Positions 30,829-41,588 of a DNA stretch of 64,000 nucleotides are shown in pieces. The notes under the pieces are model-generated. The model saw nothing but the letters and a program-made list of their open reading frames with translations, searched no databases and was not told where the DNA came from. Position numbers and translations under genes: made by a program. The stretch comes from DASTFY01 sp963813375 (GTDB lineage Bacteria > Actinomycetota > Acidimicrobiia > Acidimicrobiales > Ilumatobacteraceae): NCBI GenBank assembly GCA_963813375.1, contig CAWEYT010000008.1:186001-250000 (forward strand), written 5' to 3'. Position 1 is the stretch's first letter. Each line of letters begins with the position of its first letter.

Positions 30829-31889
30829 AGCTCGCCCCTCTGGCCGTCACCGCTGCGCTGCTCGGCGGGCTCGCCGCCTGTTCGGGCGGTGGCGACGACA
30901 GCGCCGGCACCACTGCCGCCTCGGTCACCGCCGCTGCCGCCGGTGGCGTCGACCTGCCCGCCGTGGTCGACGAGATCATCGTGCCTCGCTACGAGGCCTT
31001 CCAGACGGAGGCGGCGGAGCTGGAGACCGCGATCGCCGCCCTCTGCGCGCAGCCGGGCGCGGCGCCGCTCGAGGCCGCCCGCCAGCAGTGGACGGCGACG
31101 CGCGAGGCCTGGCGGCAGACGGTGGCCTTCGGAGTCGGTCCGGCGATGACGTTGCGCACCCCGTCCGCGGTCGACTTCGCGACGTCGGAGGCGAAGGTGC
31201 AGGAGGTCCTCGACGGAGCGGAGCCCCTCACCGCCGCGGCCGTCGCCGACCTGGGCGCCAACGCCCGCGGGCTCGGCGCCATCGAGCAGCTCCTCTTCGC
31301 GGACGGCTCGGAGACCCTGACCACACCCGACGGCGCCCGACGATGCGGGTATGCGGCCGAGACGGCGGTGCTGGTGGGCCAGGCCGCCGATGACGTCGCG
31401 GCCGCCTGGGCCGACGGGGCTCCAGATCGAGCCGACTTCCTCGCCGACGAGGCGATGGCGCGCGACGAGCTGTACAACCAGCTCATCGCCACGCTCCAGA
31501 GCGTGGCCGACAAGCGCCTCAAGGTCGCGGTGGGCTACGACGATGTCGAGCCGAACCCGGAGGCGGCCGACACCGGCGCCGCCCGGCGAGGGCTCGACGA
31601 CATGGTGGCCGAGCTGGACGGCGCCCTCGCGTCCTACGACGCCGTCCTGGCCACGGACCTCGAGGCCGCGTCCGAGGACGCGGCGGGTCGCACCCGGGGC
31701 GGCCTCGTCGAAGGCCGTGACACGCTGGTCGCGCTGCCCCGACCACTGGCCTCGGCCGTCGAGTCCGAGCTCCCGGCGGCCCAAGAGGCACTCGTCGCTC
31801 TGCAGGACTCCAAGCGCGCCTTGGCGACCGAGGTGGCCAGCCTGCTCGGGCTGACCCTGACCTTCAGCGAGTCCGACGGCGATGCCTGA
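30825..31889 (+). CDS. Imelysin-family lipoprotein, second copy
   Basis: 354 residues. Lipoprotein signal PLAVTAALLGGLAAC, then an imelysin-like helical domain: VVDEIIVPRYEAFQTEAAEL, QQWTATREAWRQTVAFGVGP, and ANARGLGAIEQLLF, where GxGxxE replaces the GxHxxE of the first copy. So the metal-site histidine is missing and the two copies are not redundant. GTG start at 30825 overlaps the di-heme protein stop (GTGA). The frame is intact. This matches the smaller downstream imelysin seen in imelysin / di-heme / imelysin operons. Confidence 0.85.
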
Positions 31890-32515
31890 GCGGGCCCGCA
31901 CCGTGCGCCGGAGCGCGGCAGTGGTGGTCCTGCTCGCGGTCGCGGCCGGCGTGGGAATCGCCCGGTGGACCTCCGCCGGGTGGCAACGGATCAGAGGGCG
32001 ACGCCACGGCGAGGTCCGCGCCGCTGCCGGTCTCCGCGTCGTCGGTGTACCAGTTCGACGACCTGGCCTCGATGGTGGCCGCGTCCGACCTCGTCGTGCG
32101 GGCCCGCGTCGACACCACCACCCGGGGGCGCCTGGTCGGCGACGGTGAAGCGGCCGTCGTCTCCCGCATCGACACGCTCGAGGTCGAGGAGGTCCTGGCC
32201 GGCGATGCCAGTCTTGATTTTGCGGGCGGCACGCTCCTGGTGGAGGAGGAGGGCTGGCTCGGCGACGGGACCGCCATCGCCGTCAACGGGCTGGCGCCGA
32301 GCGAGGCCGGCATGGACGCCATCTGGTTCCTCGACCGCCGACCGGACCCCGAGGTCCCCGGTTACCTGGTCATCAACCACCAGGGCCGGTACGTCGTGGA
32401 CGGTGACCAGCTCCGCGGCGCCGACGGGCAGGACCCGCTCGTCGCCGAGTTGGAGCCGCTCGGGCCTGAGGGACTGACGGACGCCGTTCGCCAAGTGGTC
32501 GGCGGAGACGGGTAG
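31882..32515 (+). CDS. Membrane-anchored protein of unknown function in imelysin operon
   Basis: About 210 residues after repair of one frame break near 31981. The N-terminal signal or anchor is RRSAAVVVLLAVAAGVGIARW. The soluble part is beta-rich: YQFDDLASMVAASDLVVRAR, LEVEEVLAGDAS, LLVEEEGWLGD and PGYLVINHQGRYVVD. I do not recognise the family. The pattern 'region of potential surface-exposed beta strands with VxARV...GxGE...VxxVEEVLAG' resembles small secreted domains found near metal-dependent operons, but this is only an impression. Its ATG overlaps the second imelysin stop by 8 bases, so it belongs to the operon. Confidence 0.65.
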
Positions 32516-32526
32516 GGCCGCGGTCG

Positions 32527-33245
32527 ATGGCGGCCTTCGTGTTGGTCCACGGCGCGTGGAGCGGCGCCCATGGGTTCCACCTCGTGCGCCCGCCCCTGTG
32601 GGCCGCCGGTCACGAGGTGTACACGCCCAGCCTCACCGGCATCGGCGAGCGGGTGCACCTCACGGGTCCCGGCGTCACGCTGTCGACGCACGTCGCCGAC
32701 GTCGTGAACAGCGTCCTGTACGAGGAGCTCGACGGCATCGTGCTCGTCGGGTTCTCCTACGGCGGTGCGGTGGTGACGGCCGCGCTACCCCACATCGCTG
32801 ATCGCGTCGCCCACCTCGTCTACCTGGACGCGTTCGTCCCTGCCGACGGCGACACGGTCGGCGAGCTGGCCGGCGGACCGCCGCCGGGACCGATCACGCT
32901 CGGGGCGCCGTGGCTCATCCCGCCGGTCCCCCGGACCTTCGACGACCCGCGCGAGGCGGCCTTCTCCGAACCCCGCCGCGTCGACCATCCCGCGGCGTGC
33001 TTCACCGAGCCGATCCCGGTGCCTCGTCCCCTGGAGGACTACCCGTTCTCGCGCACCTACGTGCGGGCCACCGCCGACGCACCCGACGCACCCGGCACGT
33101 CGGCGTTCGACGCCGCGGCACAGCACGCCCGGTCGTCTCCGGCGTGGCGCTACCACGACATCGCCACGAACCACATGATCGCCCAGAACCGCCCGACGAG
33201 CTGGTGGCGATCCTGCTCGACCTGGTCGGCAGCGACGAGGCGTAA
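32527..33245 (+). CDS. Alpha/beta-hydrolase, esterase-like
   Basis: About 239 residues. FVLVHGAWSGAHGFHLV (oxyanion-hole HG), nucleophile elbow VGFSYGGAVVTAA, LVYLDAFVPADGDTVGEL, and the final histidine in IATNHMIAQNRP. This is the layout of the EstC / plant methylesterase-like group. Near the C-terminus one base is lost or gained (about 33200): the repaired ending is DELVAILLDLVGSDEA with TAA at 33243-33245. It is 11 bases after the imelysin-operon gene and may be the last member of that transcript, but a functional link is not evident. Confidence 0.8.
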
Positions 33246-33257
33246 CCGAAGATCTCC

Positions 33258-33342
<85 letters not shown>

Positions 33343-33406
33343 AGGGGGCCACACGCTACCGGAGCGGCCTGAGCGGCCGCACGCCGATGCGGGCGGATCC
33401 CGACGC

Positions 33407-33412
33407 TACCCT
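33407..33412 (+). promoter_or_regulatory. TACCCT -10 element 7 bases before yajQ
   Basis: TANNNT box followed by CGACCCC and then the ATG at 33420; no Shine-Dalgarno. This spacing implies a leaderless transcript and supports the chosen yajQ start. Confidence 0.45.
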
Positions 33413-33419
33413 CGACCCC

Positions 33420-33908
33420 ATGCCCAGTTTCGACGTGGTGTCCGAGGTGGATCATCAGGAGGTCCGCAACGCGGTGGACCAGGCGCAGCGGGAGCTGTCC
33501 ACCCGCTTCGACTTCAAGAACACGAACTCGACCATCGAGCAGAACGACCTCGCACTCACGCTGCGCTCCAGCAGCGAGGACCGGCTGCGGGCGCTGCGCC
33601 AGGTGCTGGAGGAGCGGCTGGTCAAGCGCGGGGTGTCGCTGAAGGGTCTCGACTACGGCAAGGTCGAGGAGGCGGCCAGCGCCACGGTGCGCCAGACCGC
33701 CACCATCACGGTCGGCATCTCGTCGGACAAGGCGCGCGAGATCAACCGCATGATCAAGGAGAAGGGGCCGAAGGGCGTGTCGAGTCAGACGCAGGGCGAT
33801 CAGGTCCGGGTGACCGGCAAGAAGCGCGACGACCTCCAGTCCGTCATCGCCCTCCTCAAAGAGGCCGACCTCGCCATCCCCCTCCAGTTCACCAACTTCA
33901 GGGATTAG
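33420..33908 (+). CDS. yajQ: YajQ-family nucleotide-binding protein
   Basis: 162 residues, the normal family length. MPSFDVVSEVDHQEVRNAVD start, RFDFKNTNSTIEQ, the two ferredoxin-like halves joined at LKGLDYGKVEEA, and the conserved ending DLAIPLQFTNFRD. YajQ proteins bind nucleotides, and in Xanthomonas a homologue binds cyclic-di-GMP. It is cytoplasmic. The 3' end overlaps the convergent ABC permease by four bases. Confidence 0.95.
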   Translation: MPSFDVVSEVDHQEVRNAVDQAQRELSTRFDFKNTNSTIEQNDLALTLRSSSEDRLRALRQVLEERLVKRGVSLKGLDYGKVEEAASATVRQTATITVGISSDKAREINRMIKEKGPKGVSSQTQGDQVRVTGKKRDDLQSVIALLKEADLAIPLQFTNFRD

Positions 33909-34708
33909 GAAGTGACATCCTTGGCGGCGAAGCTGGCCCAGGCCGCGCCGAGGAACACCACGAGGTAGACGGCCTGGAGCGCGACGCCGCGCTGGATGCC
34001 CCTCCACAGGATCGGGTCCCGGAACAGGTCCACGAAGGCCAGCCAGTAGTGCGTGGGCAGGTAGGGCTTGATGGCCTGTGTCGCGTCGATGAGGTCCAGG
34101 ACCTGTGAGGTCACGAACGCCGCGAGGGCGGTCAGTGCGGCAGCGAGCGGCGAGTCCGTGCGGGTGGAGGCGAAGAGCGCGATGCCGGCCAGGCCCAGCA
34201 TCGACCATCCGATGTAGAGGATGGCGAGGACGGTACGGGCCAGCGCCTCCTTGGTGGTGAGGCCGGTGCCCGAGAGCGAGGTCAGCGGCTTGATGCCGAA
34301 CAGCGATGCGCCGGCGATGAGGCCGACGATGGCCACGATGACGATGGCCAGCGCGATGAAGGTGAGCGCCATGATCACCTTGGACGTGATGAGACGACCG
34401 CGCGTGACCGGGCGGGCCAGGAGGTAGCGGAGGGTGCCCGCCGATGCCTCGCCGGCGATGGCGTCGCCGGCCACCACGGCCACCGCCACCGGCAGGAAGA
34501 CCGGCAGGATCAGCGCCAGCGCGGCGGCCGGGAACAGCACGCCGTTGTTGAGCACCTCGCTCAGGAGCGCCGGTCCGGACCCCGGCGCGGGCGCGATGCC
34601 CGTGACCTTGAGGAAGATGCCGACGACCACGGGCAGACCGGCCAGCAGCGCGATCGTCACCCAGGTGCGGGGACGGCGCAGGAGCTTGGAGAGCTCGACC
34701 GCGATCAC
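33905..34708 (-). CDS. ABC-2 type transporter permease
   Basis: 267 residues with six predicted membrane segments, for example TWVTIALLAGLPVVVGIFLK, VLFPAAALALILPVFLPVAV and ITSKVIMALTFIALAIVIVA. The motif GEASAGTLRYLLARPVTRGR is the typical ABC-2 signature. GTG at 34708 overlaps the ATPase stop as GTGA. With the adjacent ATPase it makes a complete exporter; substrate unknown. Confidence 0.88.
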   Translation of the reverse strand: MIAVELSKLLRRPRTWVTIALLAGLPVVVGIFLKVTGIAPAPGSGPALLSEVLNNGVLFPAAALALILPVFLPVAVAVVAGDAIAGEASAGTLRYLLARPVTRGRLITSKVIMALTFIALAIVIVAIVGLIAGASLFGIKPLTSLSGTGLTTKEALARTVLAILYIGWSMLGLAGIALFASTRTDSPLAAALTALAAFVTSQVLDLIDATQAIKPYLPTHYWLAFVDLFRDPILWRGIQRGVALQAVYLVVFLGAAWASFAAKDVTS

Positions 34709-35670
34709 GACGATCCCTCGGGTGCGGGGGGCGCGGGCAGGGGATCGGACTGCGGGTCGTCGAGGGCCGTGCTGCCGGTCAGGCCCAGGAAGACGTCCTC
34801 GAGCGTCGGGCGCTCGCGGGCCAGCTCGCTGACGCGGACTCCCTGGTTCACCAGCAGGCTGTTGACCGCCTCGGCCGGCTCGCCGTTGAGGTGGACCCGC
34901 AGATGGGTCTGGTCCAGCCACTCCACCGGGAGACGGCGGGCGCGCAGGACTCCTGCGGCCACCGACGCGTCGGGCGACTCGATGCGCAGGACGCCGGTCG
35001 GAGCCAGGAGGGACTCCACGCTGTCCTGGGCCACGAGGCGACCGTTGGCCATCATGGCCGCCCGGGTGCAGATCAGCTCGACCTCGGACAGGAGGTGGCT
35101 GGACAGGAAGACGGTCGTGCCTTCCTCGACCAGGTCCACGAACAACGTGCGCAGCTCGTGGATGCCCTGGGGGTCGAGGCCGTTCGTCGGCTCGTCGAGG
35201 ATGAGGAGCCGCGGGTGCCGGAGCAGCGCGGCGGCCAGGCCGAGGCGCTGGCGCATGCCCATCGAGTAGGCCCGCACCGGCCGCCGGCCCACGTCGGCCA
35301 GCCCCACCCGCTCGAGCACGTCGTCGATGCGCCGGCCCCGTGTGGAGCGGACACCGTTCTTGCCTGCGGCGTCGAACAGGGTGAGGTTCCGCCGGCCGGA
35401 CAGGTGAGGGTAGAAGCCCGGTCCTTCGATGAGCGCGCCCACCTGCGACAGGGCGTCCTCGCCGCGCTTGGGGATGGGCCGCCCGAGGATCTCGACGGTG
35501 CCGGCGGTCGGGAAGACCAGGCCCAACATCATCCTGATCGTCGTGCTCTTGCCGGCCCCGTTCGGGCCCAGGAAGCCGAACAGGTCACCCTCGTGGACCT
35601 CGAGCCCGAGCTCGTCGACGGCGAGCAGGCCTCCGGGGTACCGCTTGGTCAACCCGTCCGTGCGGACCAC
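34705..35670 (-). CDS. ABC-2 exporter ATP-binding protein
   Basis: 321 residues. Walker A GPNGAGKSTT, Q-loop near QVGALIEGPGF, signature YSMGMRQRLGLAAALL, Walker B LLILDEPTNGLDP, and the H-loop SSHLL. The C-terminal ~90 residues form the accessory domain seen in CcmA/DrrA-like ATPases. The start is a GTG at 35670. It lies between the LolA-like gene and the permease and is co-transcribed with both. Confidence 0.93.
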   Translation of the reverse strand: MVRTDGLTKRYPGGLLAVDELGLEVHEGDLFGFLGPNGAGKSTTIRMMLGLVFPTAGTVEILGRPIPKRGEDALSQVGALIEGPGFYPHLSGRRNLTLFDAAGKNGVRSTRGRRIDDVLERVGLADVGRRPVRAYSMGMRQRLGLAAALLRHPRLLILDEPTNGLDPQGIHELRTLFVDLVEEGTTVFLSSHLLSEVELICTRAAMMANGRLVAQDSVESLLAPTGVLRIESPDASVAAGVLRARRLPVEWLDQTHLRVHLNGEPAEAVNSLLVNQGVRVSELARERPTLEDVFLGLTGSTALDDPQSDPLPAPPAPEGSS

Positions 35671-36784
35671 GACCGGCCGAGCTCACTGGCACACCCTGCT
35701 CGACGAGGTCCTCGGCCAGGCGGTCCAGCTCGGCCACGGTCACCGGGCCACCGAGGATGAAGGCGGTGCCGCCGTCGGCGAAGATCATGCCGTTGACCAG
35801 CGGGGTGCGGATGAGCGCAGCGGTCTTGCCCCATGGACGGTCGCTGGTCGGCAGGCTGCGGAGCGTGTCGGTGATGAACTCCTGGGGCAGCGCCAGCACC
35901 CCGACCGAGGTGTACCCGTCGCCGTAGATCGCCGCGGCCGACGCCTGATCGGTACGGCGGGGCCTCCCGGCCAGGGTGTCGGGGAGCAGCGTCCGCGAGT
36001 AGCGCTCGATGGCCTGGACGAGGTCCAGGTCCTCGTCCTGTTGCTGCTCGCCGTCCGCGGGAGGCTCGAACGTCACGAGGTCGGGATCGGGACGCTCCTG
36101 GTCCAGTTCCAGGAAGCCGGTGTGCAGTGACGGGTTGTCCCGGCCCTTGGCCGTGATCTCCACGCGGAGCGGGAGGCCGGTCTCGGCGTCGGCCCAGATG
36201 TCGATGGTATCGATGGTCGACTCGGCGGCCGAGGGACGGATCCGCACGCCGTCGCCCTCCTGGTCGGCGATGCGGCGGGGAGCGAGTCGCTCCAGCTCGT
36301 CCGGCTCCGCGGCGGCCAGCAGCCGGCGGGCCAGGTCGGGCGGCGTGAGGTCGATGGGGATCGGGAGGCGCAGCTGGCTCTCGCCCTGCATGAAGACGGA
36401 CCGGTGGGTGCCCGAGTCCCACACCCACATGCCGTCGGGCTCGCCGTACCGGTCCCGTTCGCCGCCGGAGTAGAGCAGGTCGGTCCGCCAGCGATCCGGG
36501 CCGTCGTACCAGAGGCGCATCCGGGACGTGTCGCTCATGAGCGTGCTCAGGTCGGCCGCCCCCGGCAGCTCGGGGAGTCGCAGCGCGCCGCGGCCTTCGG
36601 CGTACCCGTGGTAGGGCCGATCGGCCGAGGCTTCGATGCGTTCCACCAGGGTGTCGAGCGGCAGATCCGACCCCTCGACCGGCAGGGCGTCGACCATCGC
36701 CGGCAGGCTGAGCAGGGCCAGCACGCCGACGCCCACCAGGCCCCATCGCCACTGTCGGCGCGCCGCGGCCCAGAACCCATGCAT
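35585..36784 (-). CDS. LolA/RseB-like secreted protein
   Basis: Up to 399 residues in frame, although the last ~30 run over the ATPase start and the true end is probably near 35690 after a one-base error (LVEQGV...). The N-terminal membrane segment is WGLVGVGVLALLSLPAMV; then a beta-rich half-barrel: SRMRLWYDGPDRWRTDLLYS, DGMWVWDSGTHRSVFMQ, and DTIDIWADAETGLPLRVEIT. This matches LolA/MucB-RseB-like lipid-binding folds often annotated as sigma regulatory or outer-membrane-lipoprotein-sorting proteins in actinobacteria. It is first in an operon with an ABC-2 exporter, so it may deliver or sense the exported lipid; inference. The start has a TAGCGT box seven bases before it. Confidence 0.7.
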   Translation of the reverse strand: MHGFWAAARRQWRWGLVGVGVLALLSLPAMVDALPVEGSDLPLDTLVERIEASADRPYHGYAEGRGALRLPELPGAADLSTLMSDTSRMRLWYDGPDRWRTDLLYSGGERDRYGEPDGMWVWDSGTHRSVFMQGESQLRLPIPIDLTPPDLARRLLAAAEPDELERLAPRRIADQEGDGVRIRPSAAESTIDTIDIWADAETGLPLRVEITAKGRDNPSLHTGFLELDQERPDPDLVTFEPPADGEQQQDEDLDLVQAIERYSRTLLPDTLAGRPRRTDQASAAAIYGDGYTSVGVLALPQEFITDTLRSLPTSDRPWGKTAALIRTPLVNGMIFADGGTAFILGGPVTVAELDRLAEDLVEQGVPVSSAGRGPHGRVDQAVPRRPARRRRARARGPRG

Positions 36785-36791
36785 CGGGGCG

Positions 36792-36797
36792 ACGCTA
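36792..36797 (-). promoter_or_regulatory. TAGCGT -10 element 7 bases before the LolA-like gene
   Basis: TANNNT on the minus strand, then CGCCCCG, then the ATG at 36784; no Shine-Dalgarno. Probable leaderless start of the three-gene exporter operon. Confidence 0.45.
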
Positions 36798-36846
36798 CCG
36801 GCGCGGACGAGGCGTTCGCCGAGCAGACCGGCCCGCGATCGCCGAG

Positions 36847-38812
<1,966 letters not shown>

Positions 38813-38852
38813 GGGCGGTACCCCCAGGTGTATGGCACGGACCTGCGGGAAT

Positions 38853-39912
38853 CTAGCCCTGGGCGCTCCCCCCGGCCCTGGCTGATCGGCCGTTCACGAG
38901 CCACTGCGCCACCGTGAAGCCGCCGAGGCCGCCGGGATCGGTCAGCGCCTCCGCCTCCCGGACGCGGCTCCGGCCGGCGAGCGCGGCCAGGTCTGGCGCG
39001 GCGGCACCGGCCTGCCAACGCCGCCGGCCCTCCTCGACGAGCTCGTCCAGCCCGTGACCGCGGAGGAACTCGGCCTGGGTGGTGACGGCTGAGGCTCGCG
39101 GGAGCTGGTCGAGGGCGAGGTCCGCCGTGATGTCCTGGGTGCCGGGCTCGGCGAGGTAGTGGCCGCCGCGCTCATGGCGGCGGTAGGTCCGCAGCCAGTC
39201 CCGCCACGGGCGGGCCGCCATCTCCGCCGTGGTGCGGGCGTAGTCGAAGACGACGACGCGACCCCGGGCGAGCGCGTCCACGGCCGCCACCACCCAGGCG
39301 GTCGCCTCGGCCTGGACCGGGGCCCGGGCGCCGTGAGGGGCGGTCGCCGGAAGGCACGGCGGGAGCTCGGCGAAGGGACGCAGGACCTCGACCAGCCGGC
39401 CGTCGGGAGCAGCGTCGACGAAGGCCTCCTGCCAGCCGCCGTCGAAGACGGCCAGGCGGAACGGCAGGTTGTCGAGCAGCTCGTTGGCCACCACGACCCC
39501 CTCGAACGCGCCCCCCTCGAACGCGCTGGGCCACCGATTCGACGTCGATTCGGCGGGAAGGCCGGCATGGGCCGCACGCTGGGCGGATGAGCGCTCCGAC
39601 ATGACATAACGGAGCGCGCCGGCCTGGAGCACGGCGGGCTCGGCGGCCAGCACCGCCCGGGCCAGGGTGCCGGGTCCGGCACCGGCGTCCACCACCGTGA
39701 ACGGCGAGGGCCGCCCCAGCTCCTCCCACCAGCCGTCGAGGGCCCGCGCCAGCACGGCCCCGAACAGCGGGCCCACCTCCGGCGAGGTCAGGAAGTGGCC
39801 GCCCCGGCGGCCGGCCTGCCCGCCGGTGGCGTAGAACCCCCCGTCCGGGTCGTGCGATGCCGCGAACGGGATCGGCCCCTCGGCGCAGGCGCTCGACGAG
39901 CCCGGGGATCAC
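38853..39912 (-). CDS. MidA/NDUFAF7-family SAM-dependent methyltransferase
   Basis: About 352 residues. SAM-binding VVDAGAGPGTLARAVLA, the family signature VVANELLDNLPFRLA, and ending FTVAQWLVNG. In eukaryotes NDUFAF7 dimethylates an arginine of the NuoD homologue during complex I assembly. Here the gene lies directly downstream of the nuoN1 end, on the same strand, which fits a complex I role for this copy. The N-terminal ~45 residues (from the GTG at 39912) are in another frame: the break is near 39880, before IPFAASHDPDGGFY. A long palindrome separates it from nuoN. Confidence 0.85.
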
Positions 39913-39914
39913 GA

Positions 39915-40079
39915 CTAGTGGTCTGTCGTCGAGTTGGTGAGGAGGATCCGTCGATGGCTGGGCGCCGCTGGCAAGGCGCGACGACGAAGGAAGTGCCTTG
40001 CGCACTTTCGAGGAGGAGCAACGCTGTCCAGCGGCGTTCAGACACGACGAGACCTTCACCAATCCGGCGACGGGCCTAG
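39915..40079. repeat. 165-bp imperfect palindrome with CTAG ends (fold-back/MITE-like)
   Basis: Arms fold around a centre at about 39998. Matching blocks: CTAG 39915-39918 with 40076-40079, TTGGTGA 39934-39940 with TCACCAA 40056-40062, CGCCGCTGG 39963-39971 with CCAGCGGCG 40028-40036, and AAGTGC 39991-39996 with GCACTT 40002-40007. All block pairs share the same centre. Many differences between arms are C/T or G/A changes. The right end includes the nuoN1 stop codon. No transposase is present. It could be a miniature mobile element or a large 3'-end hairpin. Confidence 0.7.
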
Positions 40080-41584
40080 GGAGCCAGCGCTTCGGTGAAC
40101 GACCCGAGGTCGCCGTAGCGCAGGACCACCTGCGGGATCACGCCGATGACGAGGGTGGCCACGGCCGTGAGCCCGAGGGCGAGGGTCAGCGGCTGCGGCA
40201 CACGGATCGGCGCCACGTCCCCGTCCGGCGCGTCGCCCATCCACATGGCCCGCATGACCCGGCCGTAGTAGCCGAAGGCGATGACCGAGTTGACGGCACC
40301 GATCACCGCCAGCACGGCGCCCGCGGTCGTCCCGGGCGCCAGCACGGCCGTGAACACGCCGAACTTCGCGATCCAGCCGCCGAGGGGCGGGACGCCGGCC
40401 AGCGAAGCCAGGAAGATCGTCATCACGGTGGCCAGGCCGGGGGCGTAGCTGAACAGCCCGTCGTAGCTGGAGATCTCGCCCGAGCGCGTCTTGCGAGCCA
40501 CGGCCAGCACGACGGCGAAGGCACCGAGGTTGGTGGCGGCGTAGACGATGAGGTAGGTGATGACGGCCTGCAACGACTCCGCTCGTGTGGCTGGATCGCC
40601 GGCCACGGCCAGGGGCATCAGGATGAAGCCGCCCTGCGAGATCGACGAGTACGCCAGCATCCGGACGATGTTCGTCTGGCGCAGGGCCAGCACGTTGCCG
40701 ACCGTCATCGTCAGGACGGACAGCACCCAGAACATGGGCTCGTACACGTCCTTGGCCGAGGGGAACCCGACGAACAGGAGCGTCAGCAGCGCCACGAACC
40801 CGGCGGCCTTCGACGCCACCGACAGGAACGCCGTCACCGGCGTGGGGGCGCCCTCGTAGGTGTCGGGCGCCCAGCTGTGGAACGGCACCGCCGACACCTT
40901 GAACGCGAAGCCGACGACGATGAACACCACCGCCAGGGAGATCACCGGGACGTTGCCGCTGTCCCTCACCGCGTCCGCCACGCCCGTGAGGAGCGTCGTC
41001 CCGGCCACCCCGTAGAAGAGCGACATGCCGTAGAGCATCACGGCCGAGGCGAACACCCCGAGGAGGAAGTACTTCATTCCCGCTTCGTTGCTCTTCTCGT
41101 CCCGCTTGCGCCAGGCCGCCAGCATGTACGCAGGGATGGAGAGCAGCTCGAGGGCGACGAAGATGCTGACCAGGTCGCGGCTGGAGGCCATCATCACCAT
41201 GCCCAGGACCGAGGACAGCAGCAGGAAGTAGTACTCGCCCTGGTAGTAGTCGCCCTCCTCGACGTAGGTGGTCGACATCAGGACGACGACGTACCCGGTC
41301 AGCAGGAAGAGCGCCTTCAGCACCAGGGAGAAGTTGTCGACCACGTAGCCGCCGCCGAACATCGAGCGGTCGGTGCCGTCGACGGCGAGGGTCAGGATCG
41401 GCACCAAGGCGGCGAGCAGCCCGAGCCCGGCGATGGTCGAGGTCGCCCACTTCTGCCGCTCGGGCAGGAACAGGTCGGCCACCAGCAGCACCACGATGGC
41501 CGTCGCAAGGACGATCTCCGGCGCGAGCGCGTGGTAGTCGACCGCGGGCGACTGCCACGGGGCGAGCTGGGCCAGCACCGTCAC
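40076..41584 (-). CDS. nuoN: Complex I subunit NuoN, cluster 1
   Basis: 502 residues; one of three antiporter-like proton-pumping membrane subunits. Many helices; conserved FVALELLSIPAYMLAA, the lysine-bearing HSWAPDTYEGAPTPVTAFLS, TNIVRMLAYSSISQGGFI, and ASLAGVPPLGGWIAKF. Frame intact. The TAG stop coincides with the end of a 165-bp palindrome, so the extreme C-terminus (SFTEALAP) might have been altered by insertion. It is the last nuo gene of cluster 1 and starts four bases after nuoM. Confidence 0.95.
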   Translation of the reverse strand: MTVLAQLAPWQSPAVDYHALAPEIVLATAIVVLLVADLFLPERQKWATSTIAGLGLLAALVPILTLAVDGTDRSMFGGGYVVDNFSLVLKALFLLTGYVVVLMSTTYVEEGDYYQGEYYFLLLSSVLGMVMMASSRDLVSIFVALELLSIPAYMLAAWRKRDEKSNEAGMKYFLLGVFASAVMLYGMSLFYGVAGTTLLTGVADAVRDSGNVPVISLAVVFIVVGFAFKVSAVPFHSWAPDTYEGAPTPVTAFLSVASKAAGFVALLTLLFVGFPSAKDVYEPMFWVLSVLTMTVGNVLALRQTNIVRMLAYSSISQGGFILMPLAVAGDPATRAESLQAVITYLIVYAATNLGAFAVVLAVARKTRSGEISSYDGLFSYAPGLATVMTIFLASLAGVPPLGGWIAKFGVFTAVLAPGTTAGAVLAVIGAVNSVIAFGYYGRVMRAMWMGDAPDGDVAPIRVPQPLTLALGLTAVATLVIGVIPQVVLRYGDLGSFTEALAP

Positions 41585-41588
41585 TGCC

